A DNA stretch of 60,000 nt from Bolinopsis microptera (lineage: Eukaryota; Ctenophora; Tentaculata; Lobata; Bolinopsidae), in NCBI RefSeq assembly GCF_026151205.1, contig NC_087079.1:2577730-2637729 (forward strand), given 5' to 3'. Shown here one piece after another: positions 10,474 through 24,100 of the stretch (positions within the stretch are counted from its first letter, which is position 1; every line of letters starts with the position of its first letter). A program made the position numbers and the translations under genes. The notes below the pieces were generated by a model. It had not been told where the DNA came from, did not search any database, and worked only from the letters and a program-made list of their open reading frames with translations.

Positions 10474-13400
10474 GTAATAAGTTTTCTTTAAATTAATAAA
10501 GATACATTAATTAAGTTAACTGGATTTACAAAATTATTAGTAGACGTTATTCCTGCTATTTGCATATTTTCTTAGAGTAAGAGTTGATAATTTATCTGTT
10601 TTCATATTACGGATCAGGTTAGGTCTGGTAGATAGGTAGATAGATCGTATTCTCCAGAAGTAGACCTGCAAATCCTATATATAATCTGCACCTCTAAACC
10701 CTTATAAGCTTATAGCACTGTAACACGGTATAGATACCTTTTCAACTCTGAAAATAATGTGGGGTTAGTGTTACTAAACGTGGGGCTGAGTTTTAACTTG
10801 TTTCAGGTACATTGGGTTCAGAGAGATGGAGGAGTATTGTGTGGGGAAACTAGCCTTCACTAAGGAGCAGGTAATTAATTAATTAGCGAGCAATTAGCAG
10901 GTGGTTAACTTGTGATTTGTTAATAAGAAGTTTGCTGATCAACACTAACTATTCAGCAAGCTTTTTGACACTATTTTTTTCGATTAAGTACCCAAAAGAA
11001 TTGAGTGCTCAAGTTTTATAAATATATTATTTGGTAAAACCCAAAGACTGTAGTATAGCAAGGTATAGTGTAGGTAAGCAATATTGATATGAATAAAACG
11101 TATATCTTCCGCTTATTCGCGTGATTTTCCCTTTGTAATTGAATTCTGTGTAGAACTATAACATATAATATAGGTGAGCCTTGTCTAGCTGTAAAGGTGG
11201 TTTATTATGTTCTGTAGAGTGTTCTAACTTATGTGAGGTAGGTTAATAACGTTTATATATTCTCTTAAATAACAATAACATTATAATAATAAACATTAAA
11301 CATCACTTTCCATGCTTATTACAATAACAGTTACCTATCAGGTAATAATAAAGATTTGTCAGATGGTGCTAATAGATTAATATTAGCATGCGCTGCTTCC
11401 GGCTGAATTTGTCATCAGAATAACGATATCTCTCGATAATTCTGTTAAACTTAAAACTAACATAGCAGTCACTTATCTGATATTGTAAAGATAAATTAAT
11501 AAAATATTACTTGCTGATTTGAGCCTTCCCTATATAATAATATAACAAAGTGTTCAGCTAAGATTAATAAGGAGCAAGTAGGTATAACTTATATGGTTTT
11601 CTAGGAATAGTGTTATTGAATTAGGGTAAGTCGAGTTGTGTTGTCTTTATAAAGGAGCAGTTAGTCTGACAAATAAGATTAGCATTTGTTATACTCCTTA
11701 TAGATCTGCATTAAATTGTCGGGGCCTGAAATTTGAAGGTTTTATTACTGGCCTGAATGAATATTTTTGAGGGTTGCATATTTAAAAATTGGTTCAAACG
11801 ATTAGATTATGATAGATCATCAGTTAAATTTTTTACATCAACTGTCTTTTTCTTTAAAAAGGCATAAGATGTATAGAAGTGCAGAAGGAATTGAGAATGG
11901 GTATAGCAGGTAGCTAAGTTTTTCGTACGGTGTCACAAAGCAAAACATGCATAACCCTCCGCATACTTTATTTTAATGCATATTTTCTGCGCGCAGAGCA
12001 GTTATGGTGTAGTCGCCATGGTTACCCTCCGCATACGTTTGCACGATTTGACGATTGATCGAATTACACTTCCGATTGCGCGCGGCGCCAATTGATTTAG
12101 ATAACACGCGATTTCCCGGATTTTATACATTACATGTGACATGTGTTAAGTAGCCCACGCTTTTCTTTATTTGATCATTGATCATGATGCGGTACAACAT
12201 ACTAACTTCTCGTTTTGTTGTGAGTGCTTGATTTGTTATACGAAATGGACCATAAATGTTATTATGAGTTGCATTAGTATTACCTGCTACGGATTTCACG
12301 ACTTTTAACTGCATATCACCACACAGGCGCAGGCGCTACGGTGTCCGGTCATTTAACTTTTTAAATTTGACTAATTGACAATGGCAACCCCTCCATTTTG
12401 TGTTCCGTAGCGCCCCAAGAATGGTGAATAAAGAACCATTATTTAATATTTTGACCAACATGAAACTATCGTTAATTTAAATTTTAAATTTTAAAAGGCA
12501 TGACAATCACTACGGTTGATGGAAATCTAGCGTCCGCTAACCGGCGCAATTCTTGTTAAAGAAGTAATGCAGGTAGTAGCTGGACGAATTCGACGAAATG
12601 TTAATTCTCTCATTATGAACTTTTAACATGTTTTTAGCAATTAATGTACCGATGTACTTAATCATTCGCATTTTATTCAACACCAACATAATCTCAATAA
12701 ATGTAATAGATTTGTAATCAGTTTTAAAGTCGTGCATTAAAGAAAGACCAACTAAAATACATTATGTGGCTGACAAACAATGACCTGTTGTAGTAATTAT
12801 ATTACTAACCTAGCCCAAAATGTCGTGTAGTGAAATGTCCCTTTATTTACTTCCCCAGTACCCAGATTTTCCCTCTTGTATTACATGTAATCCTCCCTTA
12901 GGTAGCGGACGTGTTTGCGAATTTAGACAAGTCTGACCTGGGTAAGATTAGTAAACACAACTTTATGGAGGGACTACAAGAGTTCGCAGCTAGCAACGGG
13001 GTCACTGACTTCTCCGAGTTAGCGGACAGTTTTGATCTCCATAACTACGATGAGACTCCTACTGTTCTTACCCCGGTAAGTGAGGGAGTGTGACGTCATA
13101 CCACGTGACATGACGTCATACCACGTGACATGACATCATACCAAGTGACATAAGGTATCGAGTTTCGTCAAACCACAACCTCAGAGCCCGAATACATGTC
13201 AACCATGATGATATAAAGATATAAGATCGAGCTAAACGTTACAAATTCTCACTGAAAGACAGTTTACGTTACCCTGGCCATCCCCCAGGACTACGAGGGA
13301 CCCCTGGACCCCTCCAAGCTAGACGAGATAGTGTACGAGGAGAATAGCTCTACAGCAGCAAGGAAACTTACCTCCTTCCCTTCCCTTGATTTCGATACTT

Positions 13401-16400
13401 GGACTGATATGTTACGGCGACTGGGTGCACTTGAAACTTTCGAACAGTCAGTACTTAAATTCCTTAGATTCCTTGTCAAGTTATATTTTTATTGGTCATT
13501 TTTAGTAGTATTATTGTTGGGATTTTATATTAGGACAAAATGCGCTTATCTTATCATGTCATTTCCTCCTGACAAAATTATTAAAGTAACTGCTACTAAC
13601 CTCTTGCCCACCCCAGTAATGAGGGTCTCAGAGAGATGTACTACACAGCCCGAGATAAGTGTCCCCACGTGCTGCCTAAACTAGAGGACTTCATACGAAG
13701 TATCATTGCAGAACGTAACAATCAGAATCAGATGAAGGCTAGCATGGAGGACGTTCTTAACAGGTAATTTTATAGCAGGGTGGTGTGTTTATGAAGGAGC
13801 AGTGTGGTGTGTTTGTGAAGGAGCAGTTTAGTTATTCGTCGAGACATCGTTCGTGATTCCTTTTTTGTTGAGGCGCACTTTATGATTCAATATAATATTT
13901 TAAGGGTTTGTTGTGAATGTTTGAAAATATTCCCACAGTCCTCTAAAACACAACATCTCTTGTTATAAAACATCCCAAACACGTAAATAGTAATTCATGT
14001 GTTGTTGTATATCTGATCCGTGTTCAACCACTTGTTGAACCAACTGATCAATCACAACGCAGCATCCCAGCTAACCAGCCAATCAGAACACAGTATCTCT
14101 TCACGTGACACATGAGGTGTATTGACAGATACACTCGCATGAGAAGTCTTGTGTTTCCATGCGGTCTTCTCATTGGTTAACGACGTGTCACGTGACTGTT
14201 TCCGGCGATCTGACTGGCTGTTTGGATTTCAGTAATGATTACATGGAGTGTGTACTGTGTAGGTATAAATGTAGAGGTGCTATATTTGAACTCGGAGTAC
14301 ATTGTCATGGGGAGAAGTTTAAATAGTGGAACTTATAGTGGTACTGAAACTGGTTTTATAGCATTCGTCTACATCTGAAAATCAGAATCATCAAATAATA
14401 ACAGTGGAGGGAGTGATCGTTGAGTTTTAGAGGAAGCAGAGCCAGTCGAGTAACTTAAAAATATATATCTGAAATATAAGACGCTGCTAATCTCTTCTAA
14501 TCCTCCACAAAGTTCAAGTTCAATAGTCCCCCAGAGCAGGGTCGCCTGACTGACTGGGTCACACCACATGTCGCTCTAAATGTAACACTAACTCTTTAAT
14601 TCTGTGTCACTACATTATCCTGTCTCGCTCTGTGCAGGTTCATATTGCCAGGATTATTATATTGTACTGGAAACATGTCTGAAATCACCTTTATATTGTA
14701 GACTAGTAGTAGTAGTAGTATTGTAGAGTATCTCACCCCGATTGTCGCGACAATCGTTTCTTGTCTCAGTATCTTATAATTAAGATGGGGGTACTACAGG
14801 TAGTAGTCAGTCTGGGGTATTGTCTGGGGTATACTGGGGTATTGTTTCCTGCAGTCCCCAGACAAAGTGTGTTCTTGAGGGCGGGCTATTTCATTATCTA
14901 ACTTGAAAGAGAATTCGCAATTGTCGCGACAGTCGTTTTAAAAAATACAATGACCACGGGACCTTGTGAAATATTTATCCAAGTTTTTGTTATGCACCGC
15001 TCTCCCAAGATTTTCGAATTGTGTACGTGAGAAAATATACAGATTCATTACTGAAATGGGATTTGTAAAATTTAACATGCAACCAATGTACGAGCTGGAT
15101 GATTTAAGTAAACATTGATACAGGAACGGTAGTTGCAGCTATGCCACATACATATTACATATTACATGTTATTACGTTTTTCTCAACGATGTAGTTGTCA
15201 AGATTTGGGCCTAACGCTCTCATTAGTTAATATAAACATGGTAATGAATTAGCGTTGTTTTCTTCATGAGTCTAAGCTGTTCTGGTTTGTCCAATGACTT
15301 CTATTATCTTTCTAGCGACTCTATATCTTTAGCGCCCTACATATTGAGGATTGAGTGTTACTCCCACTTTGAAAACTCGTTAGCGATTATGACCATCTGT
15401 TTGAAAACTCAACCAAAGAAATATTAGTGCATCAAATTTTTGCCTCAACATTCGTTGAATTGAGATGTTTGTGCATATTGTACGTAACGCGCGAGAACAA
15501 AGTGACATTGAGATTTTACAAACGTTACAGATTATTATATGCGTGTTCGAGCTAGCTAGCTGCGCGCGTTATTTGTTGTTAGCAGTTCAGTTTATTTCAG
15601 TGGTATTTTGGCGCGAAGACGACCAGTTTGGTTATCCGTTTCACCCATTAACCAAATCATTGAGCAGGATGTCAGTTAAAAACGCAAGAATAAGAAATCC
15701 TATCCTAACATTGGTGGTAGTCACCAGTGCTATCGATATCCCCAATATTACTACTGGAAACATATCCACACAGCTGAATGACAATGTTATTTCAGGAGGC
15801 AGCAAGCGTATGATACACATTTGGAGACTCTAGAGTCTGAGATGAAACTAGACGCCAACTCCCGCAAATACTCAACTCAAATGGTAAATATGTTTGTAAT
15901 GTAAAATTCATGGATCTTATTTCGGTAGCTATTCCAGATTCCCATTCCTTCTGACCTAAAACTCGATTTTACTGTTTATATTATCAACACTCGTGTATTC
16001 TTGTGTAAATAAACACTCCATTTCAGAACCAAATACGTCTAGATCTGTCAGAGTTAGAAAAGGTGCAGGAGTTAGAGATGATAAAGTCTAAGTGGATGGA
16101 ATCAGAGATGAAGTGCAAAAAGGTACGTGCAAGTTTCAGGGAGTTTTCTTAGCATGGTTTAGGGAGTTTAGTTACCATGGTAATGTATGAGTAGTTTTAC
16201 TGCTGCGAGCTTTTCATCATCACTTATCATATTATAACAGACAGGCACGTGTCATGAAGTTGAAAAGTATAACACCCATCCATATGTATGATTCAGATTT
16301 CATTGTACCATTTACCATTGCTTATAAATTACATAGGTACACTGAATTATGAGACTTGTTGAAACAGTTTCAAAATGTTTTGATTTTAGTTACATTTCCT

Positions 16401-18124
16401 ACATAGATAAAAATATGTAGTGGTAAATCAAAAGTTCAGTCAATAAAACTAGAAAAATAATATATTTTATTTGAAAACAGAAAAATAATGAAAGCCATCT
16501 ATTGTTCCCTCTCAACAATTGTACCCGAAAGCGCTCCAATGAACGTCACAACGGCTATAGACCATATGACTAGGCGACGTCTTCTCCACCGTTTGTACGT
16601 CAAATGTGGACTGTGTAATGTAGCCTCGCTCTGTAAAGATAGCCGGGCATCTCCAAATATAAGTTCCGCTTAAAGTAGCAGTTATCACTGGTATAGAGAC
16701 AAATCCACACTCTGCAATGTTGATTTGTTTCCAAGCTGTTCCATATTCGTAACTCTGCCATCTGTACAATCCAGTCTCGCTAAATCCTGACACGCCAGTG
16801 CAGGTCATTGCACAGGGTGCAGGATGAGATTTACCGTCAGGAGTATTTACGATCTTCAGTTCGCTTGAGAGACTGAGGTTTAATGCCATCACTGTCATCA
16901 GCCAGCCGAGCAGTTTCATCTTAGAAGTTCAAACGAGTTGGATCTTTACCACGAAGACAAGATGTTTGTATCAGATTAAGGAAATAAAATTTATAATTTA
17001 TTTGAACTGGTTCAACTTTTATTTGTATGCGTAAGTCTTATTGTGAGGCAGATGTAATTCTATTGTGGATTATATTTGTGACGCGACAAATCGGTATAAT
17101 TAAAATACGGCCACTATGGGGACAATTGTAGCAGCTGCTGGGCAGTAAATTAAGTGTTTTGTTTTAACAATAATATCGCCACGGTTGCACCACGCACGCA
17201 ACTAATTATTTCACTAACAGATAATAGTACTTTACATGAAAATAAGAGTGGTGTACGTGACCATTATATTACGTACAACTATAAGTTAGAATCAATAAAA
17301 CTAGGAAAATTTATTTATAATCCATTAAAAAAGAAACGTCATGAGCCTCTCTTGTTCTTTCTCAACAATTGTACCCGAAAGCACTCCAATGCACGTCACA
17401 AAGGTTATCTACCATTTGAGTAGGTGTTGCTTTCTCCACTGTTTGTACACTATTATAGCCATTCTCTACGAAGATAGACGGACAGTCACCACGATAAAAC
17501 CCGCTTATCGTAGCTATAATGACTGGTCTAGTTACAAACCCACATTCTTTAATGTTGAGCTGCTTCCATGCTCTTCCGAGCCTTCTCCCGAACCGGACGA
17601 GTAACTCCTCCAACTGTAGCCACCAGTATCGCTATATCTCGACACACCAGCACAGGTTATTGCACAGGGAGCAGGATGAGATTCACCGTCAGGAATACTC
17701 GTTATCTTCAGTTCTAACAAGAGTGTACAGTTAAATAGCATCACAGTCACCAGGCAACCGAGCAGTTTCATCTTGGAACGAGTCTCTACCACGTAGACAA
17801 GCTATTTGTATCAGCTTAAAAGAAATAAAATTTATTTGGGTAAGTTCAACTTTTATTTGTTTGCGGAAGTCTTTGATCGTGTTGTAATTTAAATTAAAGC
17901 TGGTTAGAGAGTACAGATGTCTCAATTCTATTGTAGATTATATTTGTGACGCGACGGATCGTTATAAGCAAAATACAGCTGATATAAAGGTAAGGGCTCT
18001 TTTACCATAGCAGCTGTTGGGCAGTAAATGTGTTTGTTAAAAATGTATTCGTGGAGTAAAAGCTTTTAGTCAGGGAAAATTAGCAGGAACCATCTGAGAG
18101 GCTTCTCTTTGCAGGAATTTTGTG

Positions 18125-18157
<33 letters not shown>

Positions 18158-21100
18158 ACTAGCTAGATCACGTCATTTTCTCCCGGCGACTGACCAACAT
18201 AATGGAAATATAAAATACGACAGTTTCAATGTTTGCCCTGGTAAATACTAAATAATATACTCTAGTTTCTCTGGTAAATACTAAATAATATGCTATAGTT
18301 TGTCGTCAATTACTCGACAAATGATCACTTTAGGGTATATGTTTCCAAAATTGGTATTTGTTAATCATGGGGTCACCAAAACGGAAGCAAAGCATGACTT
18401 AGTTTCAAAAGACCCTGTGAAATATTAAACGCCCTTTTTAAAAAAGCTGCTACAGACTCATTTTAGTTGGAAAGGGGCATGAGGCACGTACTGTAGTTCG
18501 AAAACTTAAGTTCTCCAGTAATCAACGCTGTCGAACTAGGGTACGCGACGTGTCGAACTAGGGTACGTGTAGCCCCCCCCCCCCTACGTGGACCATAATA
18601 GAGCATTAGGACTTTAGGACAATACTTAGCTTTGGGAACCAACGCTTTTAGCGTTTAAATTCAATTAATAATTAATAATTAATTCTGCCATCTGCTACTT
18701 ATAAGCAACTCTACAAGTAAATATAAAGTTAAACTCATCTCTGTGAGGTGGTATCTGGATAACTTTGAGGACTGTAAAAGAAGGGCGCGCTATTTCTCGG
18801 ATCTTACTGCTACCACCTGGTGCAACCACGATGTACCTGACCTCTAGTTAGTTATTGACTTCAAGATTTGCAGAATCATCGTCCACCTGTTACTTCTAGT
18901 GATTTAATTACTGCGATACTCCGCTTATAATTAAATAAGACTTTGCAGCCATCTCCGAGCAGTTCGTACTTCGTATTTATTTCAAAACTAGATCGAATAA
19001 GAAGGTTCCTGTGGGGAAGCTACCAGCAGTCTGTCACTGCTGACTATTCGGCTCTGTTGGGTGATCTGAAGATCTTGAGCACGCCTGTGGTGTTGCTGGT
19101 CCCGCACCATGTGCCTTGACCTGCTCTGGTGTCTCAAGATACAACGAGATTGGTTATTAAGTTACTATAACAGTCACTACTTCTGGCAAAGAGAAACTTA
19201 GCAATTCTGTGGAGTTTCACAGTGGAGGACACAACAGCTACTCACTTCATCATGTGTGATGTGTACTGGGGTTCGTTACAATTCTGTTGAAAAGACACAC
19301 GGTGATATTTTGTGCTTACTTACTTACGACCAGTAAGTAGTAACCAATGTGACGTGTGTTGAACTGCGAATAAGTACAACTGCTGAGAAGAAACAAGAGA
19401 TTATATTTTACATATTATCTTCTTGTTAAAGTAAATCTGGATATAAATTTTACCTGTAAAACAAAGTTTGTTTTTATTCTCTTCCAAAAATTATCGGAGA
19501 AAATAATATCTCCAAACTTAATAAATGAGATGTTTTTACTGAAACTTACAAACTAGTACAAGTTCACTTTAAATATCCTATTTGTTACAAAATGCAAGTA
19601 AATTTATGATTATATAACTGATTACAAGTGTATTGAAACTTCTATCAACTTAAAACCTTTTCCATGAAAATCAGATCCCTACTCAAAAATATTGATCAAC
19701 TACGCGAAGATGTAGAAATATAAGACAAGTACGATGTAACGTTTTTGAACGAGACCAACTGCAAACTAGGAGAATAGCCAACATAATTAACGACGTCACA
19801 TTAGATTGATTCCACAAACCGTTTATCCAGGATCCAATTCGAATAACTAAATAGTATCGAAAAATTATTTTTAAAACAAAAAATTGTGCTAAGGCACAAT
19901 TTTTTGTTTTAAAAATTATTTTTTTAAAGTAGTACCTGGATTGGTGACAAGCACGGTTAAATAGTTATATTAGTCCAAGTTAAAGTTGTATTAAGAACAT
20001 TCTCATAATTCTTGTGCTTTATCCAATGTGGTATAAAATGTACCCTGCTCTGGGTACGGCGCTATGGTAACCATGGTAGCAGGTGATGTAGATTGTGGGG
20101 AGATGTTGATTGAAAGCTATCAAGCTATCAAGTTATTTTTTCCCGGAAATAATTTGTCAACGATATCCCGGTAAATAAAAAACATTTACAGGTACGTTAA
20201 CGTATGGGGCATACCCAGTACCCACATTTCAAAGCTAGACTGCGTTGCTAGGCTGCGTTGCTAGGCTGCGTTGCTAGGCGGCGTTGCTAGACTGTGTTGC
20301 TAGGCTGTGTTGCTAGGCTGCGTTGCTAAGCTGCGTTGCTAGGCTGCGTTGCTAGGCTGCGTTGCTAGGCTGCATTGCTAGGCTGCGTTGCTAGGCTGCG
20401 TTGCTAGGCGGCGTTGCTAGACTGTGTTGCTAGGCTGTGTTGCTAGGCTGCGTTGCTAGGCTGCGTTGCTAGGCTGCGTTGCTAGGCTGCGTTGCTAGGC
20501 TGCATTGCTAGGCTGCGTTGCTAGACTGTATTGCTAGGCTGCAATGCTAGGCTGCATTGCTTGTCACAGCACTGCACTCAGATTGGCTCGCTGCAGCAGG
20601 CACACTACTTTCACATCACAAGCTGTAGTACTGTAGTAGTAAGACCCTGATTTTACTGTAGTAAGACCGTAGCGAGAGGTTCAATCAGAACTGATTAGAA
20701 GACCTCTTGGCTAATGAATATTGGCACCAGAGGACCATGCAAGACATTAGAAGGTTAAATTGGTTGCGTGATCCTCCTCCCAATCAGTGCAGCTTGTTCT
20801 GTGTTTAAAGTTCTGAAGCTTTATATAAACCTCATTATCCCTTATTTGGGCTGTTTCCTCAGCTTTATTCACATTCTGCCACAATGCCCTATTAGCCTGT
20901 GAATGTAGACGATCAGCCGTTATTCTCGGTTTCTTTTCACAAAAACACTGTCAGATGTCACTTGTATGGCTGTGTGTATCATCTGGTTCCTGATAAACCC
21001 CTTACATTTACTTACATTTGTATATTTATAAACGGTGCTCGTTTTTGTGGCATCCTTCTTGGTGTCAGCCTTCTTTATTTTTCTTGATTCACAATAAATA

Positions 21101-24100
21101 ACCAATAAGAGATCATAGTACTACTGAAGAGTAGGTCAAGGTGTGCCTGGTAACTTAGTATTTAGTAAGCTATAATACCCACTACCCAGTAAGTGTACCT
21201 GTTTAGCTAACTATTACCCACTATTACGGGCTCCCCACACTAACGCTCACATAGAAATAACTGTGTTTATTGTTACCTTGCCGGTCCTACTTCAACTTAA
21301 TGTAACACCGCATAGTTTGTTGTTGTTGTTGTCGGCCTTAGTCACTATAAACAGAGTGCTTTTAGCTAATCAGCTGACAGATGTTCTGTCACGTGTCATT
21401 TTTACTCGCATCCCTATGACACCATGAAGTGAAATGCAGAGTTTTGTGTCCTTGTTTTAAGTAAACATAAAGTTTAACAATGTTTAACTTTATGTTTACT
21501 TAAAGTTTATTGTTCAAGAGTATAAGTTATTACAATGAATGTTATAGATCAAGTTGCAGGCCCACAATAATAAATTACTATTAAGGTATAATACAAGTTA
21601 TGCAGCTACTACTACTATGCAGCTACTGTATTGCAACTATGTACTGCTAATAAAGCCCACACTCGGCCTCTAAAACTCGGCCTCTATTGTCCTCAAATAC
21701 CCTGCTTACCCTGCTTATTCTGCTTATTTTAATTGTAACAGTAATGCTGTAACATTTTATAACATGCAGCTATAACATGCTCTTGCATTCTCAAGGTAAC
21801 TTGCCTCGGTTTTCACCTGTCATTTACCTTGTTTCACTTTGTCTGTCGAGAGCCATGATGCTCCCTACTGAACACTAAAATAACATTTTTAACATTTTAT
21901 AACATGCTATAACAATTAACATGCTCACCGGTCGACTAAAGGTAACACATGATTTACAAGCTCTTAAGACAGTCTGTTCTCAAAGTTTTTTGTTTTCCTT
22001 TCCATTTTCCAGCTTTAAAGTGTAGACAAAGTTTTCCGGCGGTATTTTAATGTTTTAGCTTTTCCGTTGGGTAGAGACAAAACTACTGGAGCTGTTAGTG
22101 GAGCCTAGTTTTCCGTTGGGTAGAGACAAACCTACTGGAGCTGTTAGTGGAGCCTAGTTTTCCGTTGGGTAGAGACAAACCTACTGGAGCTGTTAGTGGA
22201 GCCTAGTTTTCCGTTGGGTAGAGACAAAACTACTGGAGCTGTTAGTGGAGCCTAGTTTTCCGTTGGGTAGAGACAAAACTACTGGAGCTGTTAGTGGAGC
22301 CTAGTTTTCCGTTGGGTAGAGACAAAACTACTGGAGCTGTTAGTGGAGCCTAGTTTTCCGTTGGGTAGAGACAAAACTACTGGAGCTGTTAGTGGAGCCT
22401 AGTTTTCCGTTGGGTAGAGACAAAACTACTGGAGCTGTAAGTGAAGCCTAGTTTTCCGTTGGGTAGAGACAAAACTACTGGAGCTGTAAGTGAAGCCTAG
22501 TTTTCCGTTGGGTAGAGACAAACCTACTGGAGCTGTTAGTGGAGCCTAGTTTTCCGTTGGGTAGAGACAAAACTACTGGAGCTGTTAGTGGAGCCTAGTT
22601 TTCCGTTGGGTAGAGACAAACCTACTGGAGCTGTTAGTGGAGCCTAGTTTTCCGTTGGGTAGAGACAAAACTACTGGAGCTGTTAGTGGAGCCTATAGTT
22701 TTCCGTTGGGTAGAGACAAACCTACTGGAGCTGTTAGTGGAGCCTAGTTTTCCGTTGGGTAGAGACAAACCTACTGGAGCTGTTAGTGGAAGCCTAGTTT
22801 TCCGTTGGGTAGAGACAAACCTACTGGAGCTGTTAGTGGAGCCTAGTTTTCCGTTGGGTAGAGACAAAACTACTGGAGCTGTTAGTGGAGCCTAGTTTTC
22901 CGTTGGGTAGAGACAAACCTACTGGAGCTGTTAGTGGAGCCTAGTTTTCCGTTGGGTAGAGACAAACCTACTGGAGCTGTTAGTGGAGCCTAGTTTTCCG
23001 TTGGGTAGAGACAAAACTACTGGAGCTGTTAGTGGAAGCCTAGTTTTCCGTTGGGTAGAGACAAACCTACTGGAGCTGTTAGTGGAGCCTAGTTTTCCGT
23101 TGGGTAGAGACAAAACTACTGGAGCTGTTAGTGGAGCCTAGTTTTCCGTTGGGTAGAGACAAAACTACTGGAGCTGTTAGTGGAGCCTAGTTTTCCGTTG
23201 GGTAGAGACAAAACTACTGGAGCTGTTAGTGGAGCCTAGTTTTCCGTTGGGTAGAGACAAACCTACTGGAGCTGTTAGTGGAGCCTAGTTTTCCGTTGGG
23301 TAGAGACAAAACTACTGGAGCTGTTAGTGGAGCCTAGTTTTCCGTTGGGTAGAGACAAAACTACTGGAGCTGTTAGTGGAGCCTAGTTTTCCGTTGGGTA
23401 GAGACAAAACTACTGGAGCTGTAAGTGAAGCCTAGTTTTCCGTTGGGTAGAGACAAAACTACTGGAGCTGTAAGTGAAGCCTAGTTTTCCGTTGGGTAGA
23501 GGTATTAAGGAAACGTCTGTTTGGTAGCAACAGTTTACTGGTTTACTCGAACGTACATGAAATTAAGCGAACCAATGCCCTAATTGTACTCTAGACAAAG
23601 CTAAACTAAGTTAAACCAGCAGTTTAAGCTAAATTAATTTGCACCAGCAGTTTTAGCGTACTCTAAAACCCTCCAAATGGAAACCCTGTTCTCTAAAACC
23701 CTCCAAATGGAAACCCCGTAGAATCACTCTCTGAAGGAACTATAAATGCTAAATAGGTGCTGCTCTTGTATTCTCTCTCTGGTGGTCCTAGTTATTGTGT
23801 GCCCTCACTGCGACTCTCCCCTCGCTAGAACCCTTTGTACTCGCTCTACTTCGTTTGAGACTCTCTTCGCTTCGTCAAATTTACTATTTACATATAATTA
23901 TACTGTAGCGGAACTCTGCACTAGTTATTAGAAACTCTTCCGTAGAAAATCTTTCTTGGGCCGAATAATGAACATGCTCAATGTGTGTTTGCACTTTGCT
24001 TAATGTGATATATATATATTTTATATATATTTTATAGTCACCAGCTGGTCGTTGACTCATGTTAGAAACTAATTCTCTTTTTGCTCTGTTCAAATGTGTT

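Noticed and set aside
15465-15833. 122-codon frame ahead of Rab exon 6
   Set aside because: Overlaps the real exon in another frame, no family motif, hydrophobic by AT composition.
16488-16673. Plus-strand frame opposite the secreted-protein gene
   Set aside because: Shadow of the minus-strand ORF, which has signal peptide and a conserved sister.
22634-23113. Repeat proteins with RFVSTQRKT motifs
   Set aside because: The 49-bp period does not keep frame; indels break each frame after a few units.
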